A stretch of DNA of 64,000 nt. Origin: Lachnospiraceae bacterium (GTDB lineage: Bacteria; Bacillota; Clostridia; Lachnospirales; Lachnospiraceae). Below, in pieces: positions 25,513-34,571 of the stretch. Every line of letters begins with the position of its first letter. Positions within the stretch are counted from its first letter, which is position 1. A program made the translations under genes and the position numbers. The notes beneath the pieces are model-generated. The model searched no databases. It was not told where the DNA came from and saw only the letters and a program-made list of their open reading frames with translations. Where the stretch lies: the NCBI GenBank assembly GCA_017394885.1, contig JAFPWO010000025.1, forward strand, positions 55,386-119,385, read 5' to 3'.

Positions 25513-26316
25513 ATGGGAACCGTATGGGAATCGATCGGTAACTGGATGGCGACTTCCGGTGTGAAGATCCTGATCGCCGTCATTATTCTGATCGTGGCAT
25601 TTGCCATTATCAACAAGCTCGTCAAGGTCTATCAGGCGAAGGCGGAAAAAGCCGGAAAACTGGATAAGACGCTGATCAAGACACTGGGCAATATCGTCGG
25701 AGGCGTTGCGAAGGGAATCGTGATCGTGGCCCTGATCGGGTACCTCGGGATCGATACCAGCGGCATTGCGGCACTGATCGCTTCGCTGGGCGTTGCCGTC
25801 GGCCTGGCCGTCAACGGGACGCTCTCCAATTTCGCGGGCGGCGTGCTCCTGCTGATCACCCGTCCCTTCAAGGTGGATGACTATATCTCCGTGGCCGGAG
25901 AAGAAGGCGTGGTGGAAGACCTGAAGGTCGTCAGCACCAAGCTCGTCACCCTGGACAATAAGGTCGTATATATCCCGAACAGCACCGTGTCCACCAGCAC
26001 CATCGTGAACTTTACCGAGAAGGGCATCCGCCGGGTGGATCTGAACTTCACCATCGGCAATGACTTCGACTATGCGAAGGCGCAGGATGCGATCATGAAG
26101 GTCATGAAGGCGCATGAGAAAGTTCTGAAGGATCCGGAACCCTTCGTACGTATTTTGAGCCACGGCAAGACCGGCGTGGAATTTGTGATGCGCGCCTGGT
26201 GCGACTGCGGCGATTACTGGGATGTTTACTTCGACATGCTGGAAGGCGTGAAGAAATCCTTCCTGGAACTGGGCGTGACCGTACCGCACGAACAGCTGGA
26301 CGTCCACATGAAATAA
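25513..26316 (+). CDS. MscS-family small-conductance mechanosensitive channel
   Basis: 267 residues: three membrane helices in the first 110 residues, with the pore helix rich in G and A (ASLGVAVGLAVNGTLSNFAGG), then the beta domain with RPFKVDDYI and the KVVYIPNSTV stretch. It opens under membrane tension to release osmolytes. AAAGGAGGAAGGT precedes the start. It lies between rpmB and the TetR gene, a place where many Firmicutes go straight from rpmB to Asp23. Confidence 0.95.
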   Translation: MGTVWESIGNWMATSGVKILIAVIILIVAFAIINKLVKVYQAKAEKAGKLDKTLIKTLGNIVGGVAKGIVIVALIGYLGIDTSGIAALIASLGVAVGLAVNGTLSNFAGGVLLLITRPFKVDDYISVAGEEGVVEDLKVVSTKLVTLDNKVVYIPNSTVSTSTIVNFTEKGIRRVDLNFTIGNDFDYAKAQDAIMKVMKAHEKVLKDPEPFVRILSHGKTGVEFVMRAWCDCGDYWDVYFDMLEGVKKSFLELGVTVPHEQLDVHMK

Positions 26317-26340
26317 ACCGTTTGCGGTTTGCCCTGAGAG

Positions 26341-26400
26341 CGGGGACAGTATCCGGTGGCAGAAGATCCTGCGTCATCGGGAACTGTCCCCGTTTCCGTA
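26341..26400 (+). terminator. Possible mscS terminator or GGGGAC palindrome
   Basis: CGGGGACAGT (26341-26350) pairs perfectly with 26383-26392; a T-rich stretch follows (TTTCCGTATTTT). The loop is long and the T-run poor, so it may instead be one of a family of GGGGAC palindromes. Confidence 0.45.
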
Positions 26401-26467
26401 TTTTCGGCAAAAGAGGCTCAAAGAAACCGCCTCCCTGCTCACCGGATCCGCGGGGAACCAATAATAT

Positions 26468-26584
26468 GCATATATTCACGGCGAATATTTGCAGATAATG
26501 TCGTTTTGCCTGCTGCGGCAAAGAGAAACGCATTTCTCCTTATTGACAATATGGAGAGAAAATACTAATATTGTTGCATATATT
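26468..26584. promoter_or_regulatory. Promoter of the TetR gene flanked by GCATATATT repeats
   Basis: -35 TTGACA (26543-26548) and -10 TAATAT (26566-26571) have a 17-nt spacer. Two direct copies of GCATATATT (26468-26476, 26576-26584) lie upstream and just downstream, a layout expected for an autorepressor site. Confidence 0.6.
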
Positions 26585-26624
26585 GTGTTTTCTCCCTGAG
26601 GAGAAACAGAAAGGCTGTCAAAAC

Positions 26625-27176
26625 ATGAGAAAACAGAGCAAACGGGTCGCAAGGACCAGGAAAGAAATCGAAGAGGCGTATCTGCTGATCCTCGAGGAAA
26701 GACCGCAGAGCAAGATAACGGTCAAAGAAGTTTGCGAGAGAGCGAAAGTCAACCGTACCACCTTTTACAAGTATTATGAAGATGCGGATTATCTGGGAAG
26801 CACGATTCGCAGCAACATGCTGGAATTTGTGGAGAATCTGCTGAAAGAAACCATCCCCGCCGATCATTCTGACTGTTACGAGTTCCTCTCACAGGTCATT
26901 CTGACCATGAACCGCGATGTCTGTTTCCGTAAACTCCCGATCCTTTTGAAAGAAGAAGATTTTTCTTCCCGCTTCAAACAGCTTCTGGACAACTATTATT
27001 ATCGCCCGAAGTACGGCAATCTGATGACGGACGAAGACTGGGTCCGCATCACCTATCTTTCCGCCGGCGCCTGCGGGCTGGTGAGCAAATGGCTGGAGAC
27101 CGGGATGAAGATCCCGCCCGAAAAACTGGCCAACAACGTGATCGATTTTTCCAAGCGGATCTTCGGAGCGAAATAA
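26625..27176 (+). CDS. TetR/AcrR-type transcriptional regulator
   Basis: 183 residues. The N-terminal helix-turn-helix reads KITVKEVCERAKVNRTTFYKYY, a clear TetR HTH (about residues 24-45). The C-terminal ligand domain is divergent, so the inducer cannot be told. It has its own strong promoter with flanking repeats that suggest autoregulation. No efflux pump or oxidoreductase lies next to it, so either mscS or distant genes are its targets. AAAGG lies 10 bases before ATG 26625. Confidence 0.92.
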   Translation: MRKQSKRVARTRKEIEEAYLLILEERPQSKITVKEVCERAKVNRTTFYKYYEDADYLGSTIRSNMLEFVENLLKETIPADHSDCYEFLSQVILTMNRDVCFRKLPILLKEEDFSSRFKQLLDNYYYRPKYGNLMTDEDWVRITYLSAGACGLVSKWLETGMKIPPEKLANNVIDFSKRIFGAK

Positions 27177-27185
27177 ACAGAAGGC

Positions 27186-27214
27186 TTGAATTTTAACCCT
27201 GTTTGCGGTATAAT
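27186..27214 (+). promoter_or_regulatory. Predicted promoter of the Asp23-YloV operon
   Basis: -35 TTGAAT (27186-27191) and consensus -10 TATAAT (27209-27214), spacer 17 nt, about 37 bases upstream of the Asp23 start. Confidence 0.75.
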
Positions 27215-27250
27215 GCATACTCGACTTTATACGATGAAAGGAGTCGTTTC

Positions 27251-27607
27251 ATGAAAGCCAATGTCAGTACCGAAAAAGGCGAGATCATGATCGATACCGA
27301 TGTGATTGCGAAGTATGCCGGCACAGTGGCGGTGGAGTGTTTCGGGGTCGTCGGAATGGCGGCCATGAGCATGAAGGAAGGCCTGAACCAGCTGCTCAAG
27401 AAAGAGAACCTTTCTCAGGGTGTGGTGGTACAGCTTGAGGACAACAAGCTTTTACTGGATTTTCATATCATTGTTGCATACGGCGTCAGCATATCCGCCG
27501 TCTGTGAAAATTTGATAGAAAATGTCCATTACAGAGTAGAGACTTTTACCGGGATTCCGGTAGAAAAGGTGAACGTGTTTGTAGAAGGCGTTCGTCTGAT
27601 TGACTGA
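27251..27607 (+). CDS. Asp23/Gls24 family envelope stress protein (YloU-like)
   Basis: 118 residues, with the family pattern: KGEIMIDTDVIAKYAGTVAVECFGVVGMA at the start and VENVKVFVEGV-like VEKVNVFVEGVRL at the end. Proteins of this family coat the membrane inside the cell and respond to envelope stress. It lies 18 bases before the YloV-like gene, the conserved Firmicute pair. AAAGGAG precedes ATG 27251. Confidence 0.95.
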   Translation: MKANVSTEKGEIMIDTDVIAKYAGTVAVECFGVVGMAAMSMKEGLNQLLKKENLSQGVVVQLEDNKLLLDFHIIVAYGVSISAVCENLIENVHYRVETFTGIPVEKVNVFVEGVRLID

Positions 27608-27625
27608 GTCCCGGGAGGAGTTTTT

Positions 27626-29256
27626 GTGGCCACTTATCAACTTGATGCGAACCGGTTCATGTCTCTTTTCTATGCCGGCGCCGCGACACTGGAGGCTAAT
27701 AAGGCCTGGATCAACGATTTAAATGTATTCCGGTCCCGGACGGAGACACGGGAACGAATATGACGATGACCGTCACTTCTGCCGTGAAGGAACTGGAAAA
27801 AGTCGCGGATGCCAATATGCAGACCGTGGCCAAATCCATTTCCTTTGGTTCCCTGCGCGGTGCGCGGGGAAACAGCGGGGTCATTCTGTCGCAGCTGCTC
27901 CGCGGCTTCTGCAAGATCGCCCAGAGCGCGGAGTCTCTGGACGCCGCGGTGATCGGGGACGCGGTCACCCGGGCGGTGGAGACCGCCTACAAGGCCGTTA
28001 TGAAGCCGAAAGAAGGGACGATCCTGACCGTATCCCGCGGGATCGCCGAAAAATGGAATGAACTCTGTGCCGATGAAAAGGATATCGAAGTCCTGATGGA
28101 GAAGGTCCTGGCTTACGGCGACGAAGTGCTGGAGCATACGCCGGAGCTGCTTCCCGTCTTAAAGGAAGCCGGTGTGGTAGACTCGGGCGGAAGCGGCCTG
28201 ATGATGTTCTTAAAAGGCGCCTATGCCTGCCTGATGGGCCGCGATCTGCCGATCCCGGAAGAGCCGGGCGCGGAAGAAGAGACGCCGTTCGCCTATGACC
28301 TTTCCTTTGAACTGTTCCGGGGAGAAGCCTTCAGCAATCAGCAGCTTTCCGAGCTGAAAGCCTATATGGAGATGCAGGGCGATTGCGTCGTACTGGATTT
28401 CGAGGCCCCCGTCGCGTCGGGAAGCTTAAAGACCGACGAACCCGGCCTGGTCCTGCAGAAAGCGTTAAATTATGGGGAGCTTCTGAACGTGAAGCTGGTG
28501 AACCGGCAGCATGAAATGCTGCAGCCGGAAAAGACCGAAAAGCCGGAAGAGGCCGAAGAAACGACGGTCCCGGAGGCAGAGTGGAAAGACTACGGCTTTA
28601 TCGCGGCGTCCGTGGGAGAAGGCCTGAGCGAGATCTTCTTAAGCCTCGGCGTCGACCAGATGGTGGAAGGCGGCCAGACCATGAACCCCAGCACGGAAGA
28701 TATGCTGAAGGCGCTGGCGCTGGTTCCGGCCCGCACCGTATTCATCCTCCCGAACAATAAGAATATCATTCTCGCCGCAGAACAGGCCGCGGTACTGACG
28801 AAGAATAAGAAGGTCGTGGTCGTGCCGACGACTACGATCCCGGAAGGCATCACCATGATGTTGAACTTCAATCCGGAGGCCTCCCCGGAGGAGAATCTGG
28901 AGCAGATGAAGGAAGCCCTGCCGACCGTAAAGAGCGGCGAAGTGACCTATGCGGTCCACAATGCGAAGATCGCCGGAAAAGAGATCCGGGAAGGCGATCT
29001 GATGGGCCTCGGCGGGCCGGAGGGGCTCTACTGCGTCGGGCGCGACCGCAAGACCGTAACGGAAGATATGGTCGCGGCGATGATGCATGAACTGAGCGAT
29101 GACGCCGGCGTGATCTCCGTCTATTACGGAGCCGGCATTGAGGAAGCGGAAGCACAGGAACTGGCCGATGATCTGGCCCGCATCTATGACTTCTGCGATG
29201 TGGAACTGCATTTCGGCGGACAGCCGGTCTACTATTTTATTGTTTCCGTGGAATAA
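27626..29256 (+). pseudogene. YloV-like DAK2 domain protein, frameshifted near 27730
   Basis: The family is DAK2/DegV-like (YloV, FakA group): FakA binds the fatty-acid carrier FakB and phosphorylates fatty acids. The frame begins at GTG 27626 after GGGAGGAG and encodes the expected N-terminus through LNVF; one base is missing near 27730, so that the next residues (expected PVPDGDTGTNM) read only in the other frame. Rejoined, the product is 543 residues, the normal size, with GARGNSGVILSQLLRGF and a C-terminal EDYX-like domain intact. It therefore looks like a recent one-base loss or sequence error, not a decayed gene. No slippery site is visible. Confidence 0.85.
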
Positions 29257-29295
29257 GTTCAGAGCTTCCTTTGAACCGGCCCGGACCTGAAACTA

Positions 29296-29335
29296 TGCCG
29301 CAGTGCGACCACGGTCAGCCTTGCGGCACTTTTTA
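29296..29335 (+). terminator. Terminator after the YloV-like gene
   Basis: TGCCGCA (29296-29302) pairs with TGCGGCA (29322-29328) and CTTTTTAT follows, upstream of recG. Confidence 0.7.
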
Positions 29336-29362
29336 TCCGTTGTTATTGATCAGGAGAGAACG

Positions 29363-31408
29363 ATGAGTTTATCCAGCCCGCTGACTGCCCTGCACGGGAT
29401 CGGTCCCAGGACCGCGGAAGATATGGCCGCCCTGGGCTTATCCTGCGTGGAGGACCTGCTTCGCTTTTTCCCGGCCGATTACGACCGGGCGGAGCCGGTC
29501 AGCCTGATTGCAGACAGTATTGAGGGCTATCCGGCTGCGATCCGGGGCGTGATCACCGCGGCGCCGCAAAGCCGGGGCTTCGGGAAAGGCGCGGTGCTGA
29601 CCTTCCCGGTGGAAGATGAAAGCGGGAAGATCGGCGTCACCTTCTTTCACATGCCGTATCTCAAAAACACGCTGAAACCGGGGACGGAGCGTGTTTTCCG
29701 GGGCGTGATCCGGAAAACGCGCTGGGGGCTGCGGATGGAACATCCGCGGCTGTATGACCCGGAAGAGTATCAGAAAATCGTGCACGCGATCCTGCCGGTC
29801 TATCCGCTGGCCGGGTCGCTGACGCAGAAGCGCCTGCGCGATGCGGTCAGGCAGGCGCTCCCGGAAGCCGGCTCGCTGAAGGACCGGCTACCGGAGGCGT
29901 TGATCCCGGGCGGGATGCCGCTTGCGGAAGCCGTGCGGGCGATTCATTTCCCGGCCGATGAAAGGCAGCTGGAAGCCGCCCGGCAGCGGCTGGTTTACGA
30001 AGAATTCCTTCTGTTTATCCTGAAGGTCCGGCTGCTGAAACAGGCCGGGCAGGAGAGCGAAAACCGCTGCCCGATGCCGGATACGTCGCTGGCAAAGGCC
30101 GCGCTTGCCGCGCTGCCGTACCGGCTGACCGGCGCGCAGGAGCGCGCCTTGGCGGATATCGCGGGGGACCTTGCGGGCGATCATATGATGAACCGCCTTC
30201 TGCAGGGCGACGTCGGCTCCGGCAAGACGGTGCTGGCCCTTCTGGCCATGCTTACGGCGGCCGGAAACGGATACCAGAGCGCGCTGATGGCGCCGACGGA
30301 AGTCCTGGCGCGGCAGCACTACGAAAAGATCAGCTCATTGCTGAAAGCGTGGTCGCTGCCGGTGGAAGCGGCGCTTCTGGTCGGCTCGCAGAAAGCCGCA
30401 GAGCGCCGGCTGAACGCGGAGAAGACCGAAAGCGGGCAGGCGTCGCTGATTATCGGCACGCATGCTCTGATCCAGAATAAAATGAAGTTTCACCGGCTGG
30501 GGCTGGTGATCACGGATGAGCAGCACCGCTTCGGAGTCCGGCAGCGGGACCGCCTGGCCGGAAAAGGCGGGCAGCCCCACATCCTGGTCATGAGTGCGAC
30601 CCCGATCCCCCGGACCCTGGCCATCATCCTCTACGGAGATCTGGACGTCTCCGTGATCGATGAATTGCCCGGCGGCCGCAGGCCGATCCAGAATGCGCTG
30701 ATCCGCCCCGCGGGGCGCGGCAGCGCGTACCGGCTGATCCTGAAGCAGATCCGGGAGGGCCGGCAGGCGTATATCATCTGCCCGCTCGTGGAAGAAAGCG
30801 AAGGCACGGACGCGGAAAATGTGCACGATTACAGCGAGCGGATCCGGGAGATCTTCCCGGAAGACGTGCGCATCGCTTCCCTGCACGGCCGCATGAAGCC
30901 GGAAGAGAAGAACGCCGTCATGGAAGCCTTCCTGAAGGGGGAGGTTCAGCTGCTGGTCTCGACGACGGTCGTGGAAGTCGGGGTCGACGTCCCGAACGCG
31001 ACGGTCATGATGGTGGAAAATGCGGAACGCTTCGGCCTGGCGCAGCTCCATCAGCTGCGGGGCCGCGTGGGCCGGGGAGAGCAGCAGTCCTATGCGATCT
31101 TTGTGAACGGATACGGCCGGCCGGAAAAGGCAAAGCGGCTGGAGATCCTGACCCGCTCCAATGACGGCTTCGCGATCGCGGAAGAGGATTTAAAGCTCAG
31201 GGGCCCGGGCGATCTGTTCGGGATCCGCCAGAGCGGCGATCTGCATTTCCGCCTCGGCGATATCTACCGGGATCACGCGCTGCTGGAGACGGCAGCCGGC
31301 GCGGCAGCAGCGCTGCTGAAGGCGGATCCGGGACTTGCGCACCATGGACAACTGCGGGAAACCGTGTTACAATATCAGGAAAGTGACAGTATCGGAGACA
31401 GTCTATGA
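29363..31408 (+). CDS. recG: ATP-dependent DNA helicase RecG
   Basis: 681 residues: an N-terminal wedge/OB domain (about 60-160), helicase motif I GDVGSGKT, motif II DEQHRFG (the RecG form of DEAD), SATPIPRT and the C-terminal QLRGRVGRG with TRSNDGFAIAEEDL. RecG rescues stalled forks by branch migration. ATG 29363 follows CAGGAGAG, and this matches the family N-terminus (TALHGIGPRTAEDM). The gene ends in an ATGA overlap with galK. Confidence 0.96.
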   Translation: MSLSSPLTALHGIGPRTAEDMAALGLSCVEDLLRFFPADYDRAEPVSLIADSIEGYPAAIRGVITAAPQSRGFGKGAVLTFPVEDESGKIGVTFFHMPYLKNTLKPGTERVFRGVIRKTRWGLRMEHPRLYDPEEYQKIVHAILPVYPLAGSLTQKRLRDAVRQALPEAGSLKDRLPEALIPGGMPLAEAVRAIHFPADERQLEAARQRLVYEEFLLFILKVRLLKQAGQESENRCPMPDTSLAKAALAALPYRLTGAQERALADIAGDLAGDHMMNRLLQGDVGSGKTVLALLAMLTAAGNGYQSALMAPTEVLARQHYEKISSLLKAWSLPVEAALLVGSQKAAERRLNAEKTESGQASLIIGTHALIQNKMKFHRLGLVITDEQHRFGVRQRDRLAGKGGQPHILVMSATPIPRTLAIILYGDLDVSVIDELPGGRRPIQNALIRPAGRGSAYRLILKQIREGRQAYIICPLVEESEGTDAENVHDYSERIREIFPEDVRIASLHGRMKPEEKNAVMEAFLKGEVQLLVSTTVVEVGVDVPNATVMMVENAERFGLAQLHQLRGRVGRGEQQSYAIFVNGYGRPEKAKRLEILTRSNDGFAIAEEDLKLRGPGDLFGIRQSGDLHFRLGDIYRDHALLETAAGAAAALLKADPGLAHHGQLRETVLQYQESDSIGDSL

Positions 31409-32649
31409 AAGAGATTCAGCCTTCCCTGCTGCGGATCTACGGGGAAGAAGCGGCGGCGCAGCAGCTGCGCTACGAAAAACTGGGAGAGACGTTTCGCCGG
31501 AGTTTCGGGCGGGAACCCGGGGACTTTTTCCGGGCGCCGGGCCGCGTGGAGATCGGCGGCAATCATACGGATCATCAGCACGGGGTCGCGCTGGCGGCGG
31601 CCGTGACGCTGGATACCGCAGCCGCGGTGGGCCGCAGGACCGACAAAAAGCTGCTCCTCAAATCGGAAGGCTACCCGGACTGCGGGATCGACCTGAGCGA
31701 ATCCCTCGCTGTGCGGGAGGAGGAAAAAGGCACGACGCAGGGGATCCTGCGGGGCATGGCCGCCGCCTTTGCCGAAAGAGGCGCCTCCTTCGAGGCGGGC
31801 GGTTTTCAGGCCTGCATAACCAGCAATGTCCCGGCCGGCAGCGGGCTGTCTTCCTCGGCCGCCTTCGAGATCCTGCTCGGCACGATCCTGAATGAATACT
31901 ACTATGACGGCCGGGCGGACCGGGAAGAACTGGCCCGGATCGGCCAGTGGGTGGAAAACCGCTACTTCGGAAAGCCCTGCGGACTGATGGATCAGCTGGC
32001 CTCCTCGCTGGGCGGCGCCGTCCTGATGGATTTTGAAGACCCCGCCCGCCCGCGCACGGAGAAGCTGGACTTTGACCTTCGGCAGGCAGGATATACCTTA
32101 TGCATTCTGAAAACCGGGGCCGGGCATGAGAATCTCACGGATGAGTATGCGGCGATCCCCGCGGAATGCGGCGCCGTGGCTGCTTTCTTCGGAAAGAACG
32201 TCCTCCGGGAGGTCCCGGAAGAGGCGTTTACGGCAGCGATCCCCGCTTTGCGGGAAACCTGCGGCGACCGCGCCGTGCTGCGCGCGCTGCATGTCTATGA
32301 AGAGAACCGGCGGGCCCGCGCCGAAGCGGAAGCGGTCCGGGAAGGTCGGATCGCGGACTTTTTGAAGCTGGTGGACCGGTCCGGGCGTTCTTCCGTGGAA
32401 TGCCTGCAGAACGTAACGCCTTCCGGCGCCGTCCTGCATCAGGAGATGATGATCACCCTGGCCTGCAGTCAGAAACTGCTTGCGGGAGAAGGCGCCGTCC
32501 GCGTACACGGCGGCGGATTCGGCGGAACAGCCGAGGCATTTGTGCCCAATGAGGCTTTCCCGCTTTTCAAGGCCCGGATGGAAACGGTACTGGGAGACGA
32601 AAGCGTGATTGCCCTGCGGATCTGTCCCGCAGGCGGCACAAGATTATAA
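31405..32649 (+). CDS. galK: Galactokinase (GHMP kinase family)
   Basis: 414 residues. The galactokinase motif is present in variant form as APGRVEIGGNHTDHQHG where the usual one is G-E-H-T-D-Y; the GHMP ATP loop NVPAGSGLSSSAAFE and the C-terminal VHGGGFGGTAEAF follow. It phosphorylates galactose at C1 in the Leloir pathway. It starts inside the recG stop codon and is followed by galM, giving a two-step galactose entry. The variant motif is common in clostridial galactokinases, as I recall, and needs checking. Confidence 0.9.
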   Translation: MKEIQPSLLRIYGEEAAAQQLRYEKLGETFRRSFGREPGDFFRAPGRVEIGGNHTDHQHGVALAAAVTLDTAAAVGRRTDKKLLLKSEGYPDCGIDLSESLAVREEEKGTTQGILRGMAAAFAERGASFEAGGFQACITSNVPAGSGLSSSAAFEILLGTILNEYYYDGRADREELARIGQWVENRYFGKPCGLMDQLASSLGGAVLMDFEDPARPRTEKLDFDLRQAGYTLCILKTGAGHENLTDEYAAIPAECGAVAAFFGKNVLREVPEEAFTAAIPALRETCGDRAVLRALHVYEENRRARAEAEAVREGRIADFLKLVDRSGRSSVECLQNVTPSGAVLHQEMMITLACSQKLLAGEGAVRVHGGGFGGTAEAFVPNEAFPLFKARMETVLGDESVIALRICPAGGTRL

Positions 32650-32662
32650 GGAGTCGTCAGAG

Positions 32663-33730
32663 ATGAATATGCGATATTTCGGAAGCTGTGAAGCCGGAGA
32701 TGTACAGCTGATCACGTTAAAAAGTCCGGCCGGCGGGATGGAGGCGGAGATCCTGACCTTAGGCGCTACCCTGCGCGCCTTGCGGGTCCCGGATAAGAAC
32801 GCCGCCCTGCGGGATGTGGTGCTGGGCTATGACAGCGCGGAAGCGTACTTCCGGGGCGGCGCGTATTTCGGCGCCACGGTGGGGCGTTTTGCCAACCGGA
32901 TCGCCGGCGCCGCGTTCGAGCTGGACGGAAAGACCTACCGCCTTTCCGCGAATGAAGGCGTCAATCAGCTGCACGGCGGGCCGGACGGCTTTCACCGGCG
33001 CATCTGGACTCCCATTATCTTAAATGAAGCCGAGGCCGTGTTCCGTCTCAGCTCGCCCGACGGAGATATGGGCTTTCCCGGGAATCTGTCGGTGGAGGTC
33101 CTTTACTCGCTGGCGGTGCCGGGAGAGCTGCGCCTCGAATATAAGGCAGTAAGCGACAGGAAGACCGTGGTTTCCCTGACCAATCACAGTTACTTCAACC
33201 TGAACGGCCATGCTAGCGGGGAAGTGGGCGATCACTTCCTTTCTGCGGCGGCTCTTTCCTATACGCCGACCGGGGCGGGGCTGATCCCGACCGGCGAGAT
33301 CCTTCCGGTGGAAGGGACGGCGATGGATCTGCGCATGGGGCGGACTCTTGCGGACGTGTTTGACGATCCCCGGCTGGCCGCGACCCGCGGCTATGACCAC
33401 AATTTCATGCTGGAGCCCGGCGTGAAGGAAGCCGCCTGCCTTACCAGCCCGGAGAGCGGCCTGTCTCTGCACGTCATCACGGACTGCCCGGCCATGCAGA
33501 TCTATACAGCCGGCTTTACCGGCGAACAGGCGGGCAAGGACGGCGCGGTGTATCAGGATCATAACGCGGTCTGCCTGGAAACCCAGATCGGGCCGGACGC
33601 CATGCATCACGATAACTTCCCTTCCCCGGTGCTCGAAGCCGGCAGGGAATATCACAGCGAAACCATATACTGCTTTAAAGGCGGCGTCGCGCCGAAACGG
33701 CAGCGCAAAGGGAAAATCATACGGCTGTAG
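32663..33730 (+). CDS. galM: Aldose 1-epimerase (mutarotase)
   Basis: 355 residues with the mutarotase motifs GRFANRIAGA, NEGVNQLHGG, NHSYFNLNGH (catalytic His) and RGYDHNF. It interconverts alpha and beta hexoses so that GalK can use galactose. AAGGAGTC lies before ATG 32663, 13 bases beyond the galK stop. Confidence 0.95.
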   Translation: MNMRYFGSCEAGDVQLITLKSPAGGMEAEILTLGATLRALRVPDKNAALRDVVLGYDSAEAYFRGGAYFGATVGRFANRIAGAAFELDGKTYRLSANEGVNQLHGGPDGFHRRIWTPIILNEAEAVFRLSSPDGDMGFPGNLSVEVLYSLAVPGELRLEYKAVSDRKTVVSLTNHSYFNLNGHASGEVGDHFLSAAALSYTPTGAGLIPTGEILPVEGTAMDLRMGRTLADVFDDPRLAATRGYDHNFMLEPGVKEAACLTSPESGLSLHVITDCPAMQIYTAGFTGEQAGKDGAVYQDHNAVCLETQIGPDAMHHDNFPSPVLEAGREYHSETIYCFKGGVAPKRQRKGKIIRL

Positions 33731-33740
33731 GAGAAAAAAC

Positions 33741-34529
33741 ATGTTTGAGCAATACAATACGGTAGGGATCATCGCGGATATCGTCGTTGTCGTGATCGTT
33801 CTGTTTTCCCTGCTCCGCGGGAAAAAGCAGGGGCTCATTTACATGGCGCTCTGGCTGATCTCGGTCGGGCTGGCTGTGGTCGGCGCCCGCTTCACCGCGG
33901 GGATGTTCAGCGAGTCGCTGGGGAACGTAGCCTATGAGAAAGCAGAGCCGCGCCTCCTGGAAGCCGTGGAAAACTTTACGCTGGATCTCAATAACATTGA
34001 TCTTTCGCAGATCGATTTTTCCTCCTCCCGCGAGCAGAGCCTGAGCGATGAGGAGATGGAACTGCTGATGAAAAACGAAGGATTCTCGAAGCTGATCACG
34101 ACGCTGCGGAAGGCCGGCATGTCCGATTCCGCCGTCCGATCCCGGACCTTCAGCCTGCTCAAGACCCTGCACAAATCCGGAGATACCGCTTCGGATTTCG
34201 CGAAAAAATGGGTACAGAAAGGCGGCTCCGCCGCGATCCACACGATCGTGAGAGTGCTCGTGATCATTCTGAGCTTCTTTATTCTGCTGGCGGTGCTGCG
34301 CTTCCTGTCCAAACTGATCAGCCGGGGCATCGGCATGATCCCCCTGATCGGCGGGCTTGACCATCTGCTCGGTGCAATGTTTGCTTTGCTTGCCTGCGCC
34401 GTTGTCATCTTTGTGCTCCTGTATACCTGGATGCATGTTCATGAAACCAGTTATACGGAATGTCAGAACCACAGTATTATCCTGAAATGGCTGATGGAAG
34501 TGAATCCGCTCAGACGGTTCTTTGCCTGA
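33741..34529 (+). CDS. CvpA family membrane protein
   Basis: 262 residues: three to four membrane helices (two near the N-terminus, two near 165-235) and the CvpA-like RGKKQGLIYMALW start. In other bacteria CvpA influences bacteriocin export and bile resistance. The central extracytoplasmic insert with NIDLSQIDFSSSREQSL makes it longer than CvpA of E. coli (about 160 residues). It continues the recG-galK-galM transcript. Confidence 0.8.
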   Translation: MFEQYNTVGIIADIVVVVIVLFSLLRGKKQGLIYMALWLISVGLAVVGARFTAGMFSESLGNVAYEKAEPRLLEAVENFTLDLNNIDLSQIDFSSSREQSLSDEEMELLMKNEGFSKLITTLRKAGMSDSAVRSRTFSLLKTLHKSGDTASDFAKKWVQKGGSAAIHTIVRVLVIILSFFILLAVLRFLSKLISRGIGMIPLIGGLDHLLGAMFALLACAVVIFVLLYTWMHVHETSYTECQNHSIILKWLMEVNPLRRFFA

Positions 34530-34571
34530 AATTCAGAAGTGCACGGGGCGCCGTAACGCAGAGGAGAAAGA

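Larger units (their letters stand above)
26317..26624. other. Intergenic region upstream of the TetR regulator
   Basis: It contains a 10-bp perfect stem with a 32-nt loop (26341-26350 with 26383-26392), possibly the mscS terminator, and the strong TetR promoter flanked by GCATATATT repeats. I see no riboswitch aptamer. Confidence 0.6.

Noticed and set aside
24997..26307. A long minus-strand frame opposite mscS and rpmB
   Set aside because: It is a shadow of the conserved rpmB and mscS genes, with a low-complexity translation.
26317..26624. A riboswitch upstream of the TetR gene
   Set aside because: Only a simple hairpin and a promoter are seen; no aptamer-like conserved core is recognisable.
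27715..27765. Programmed frameshift in the YloV-like gene
   Set aside because: No slippery heptamer, internal ribosome-like stimulator or downstream pseudoknot is visible at the shift, and frameshifting is not known for the family.
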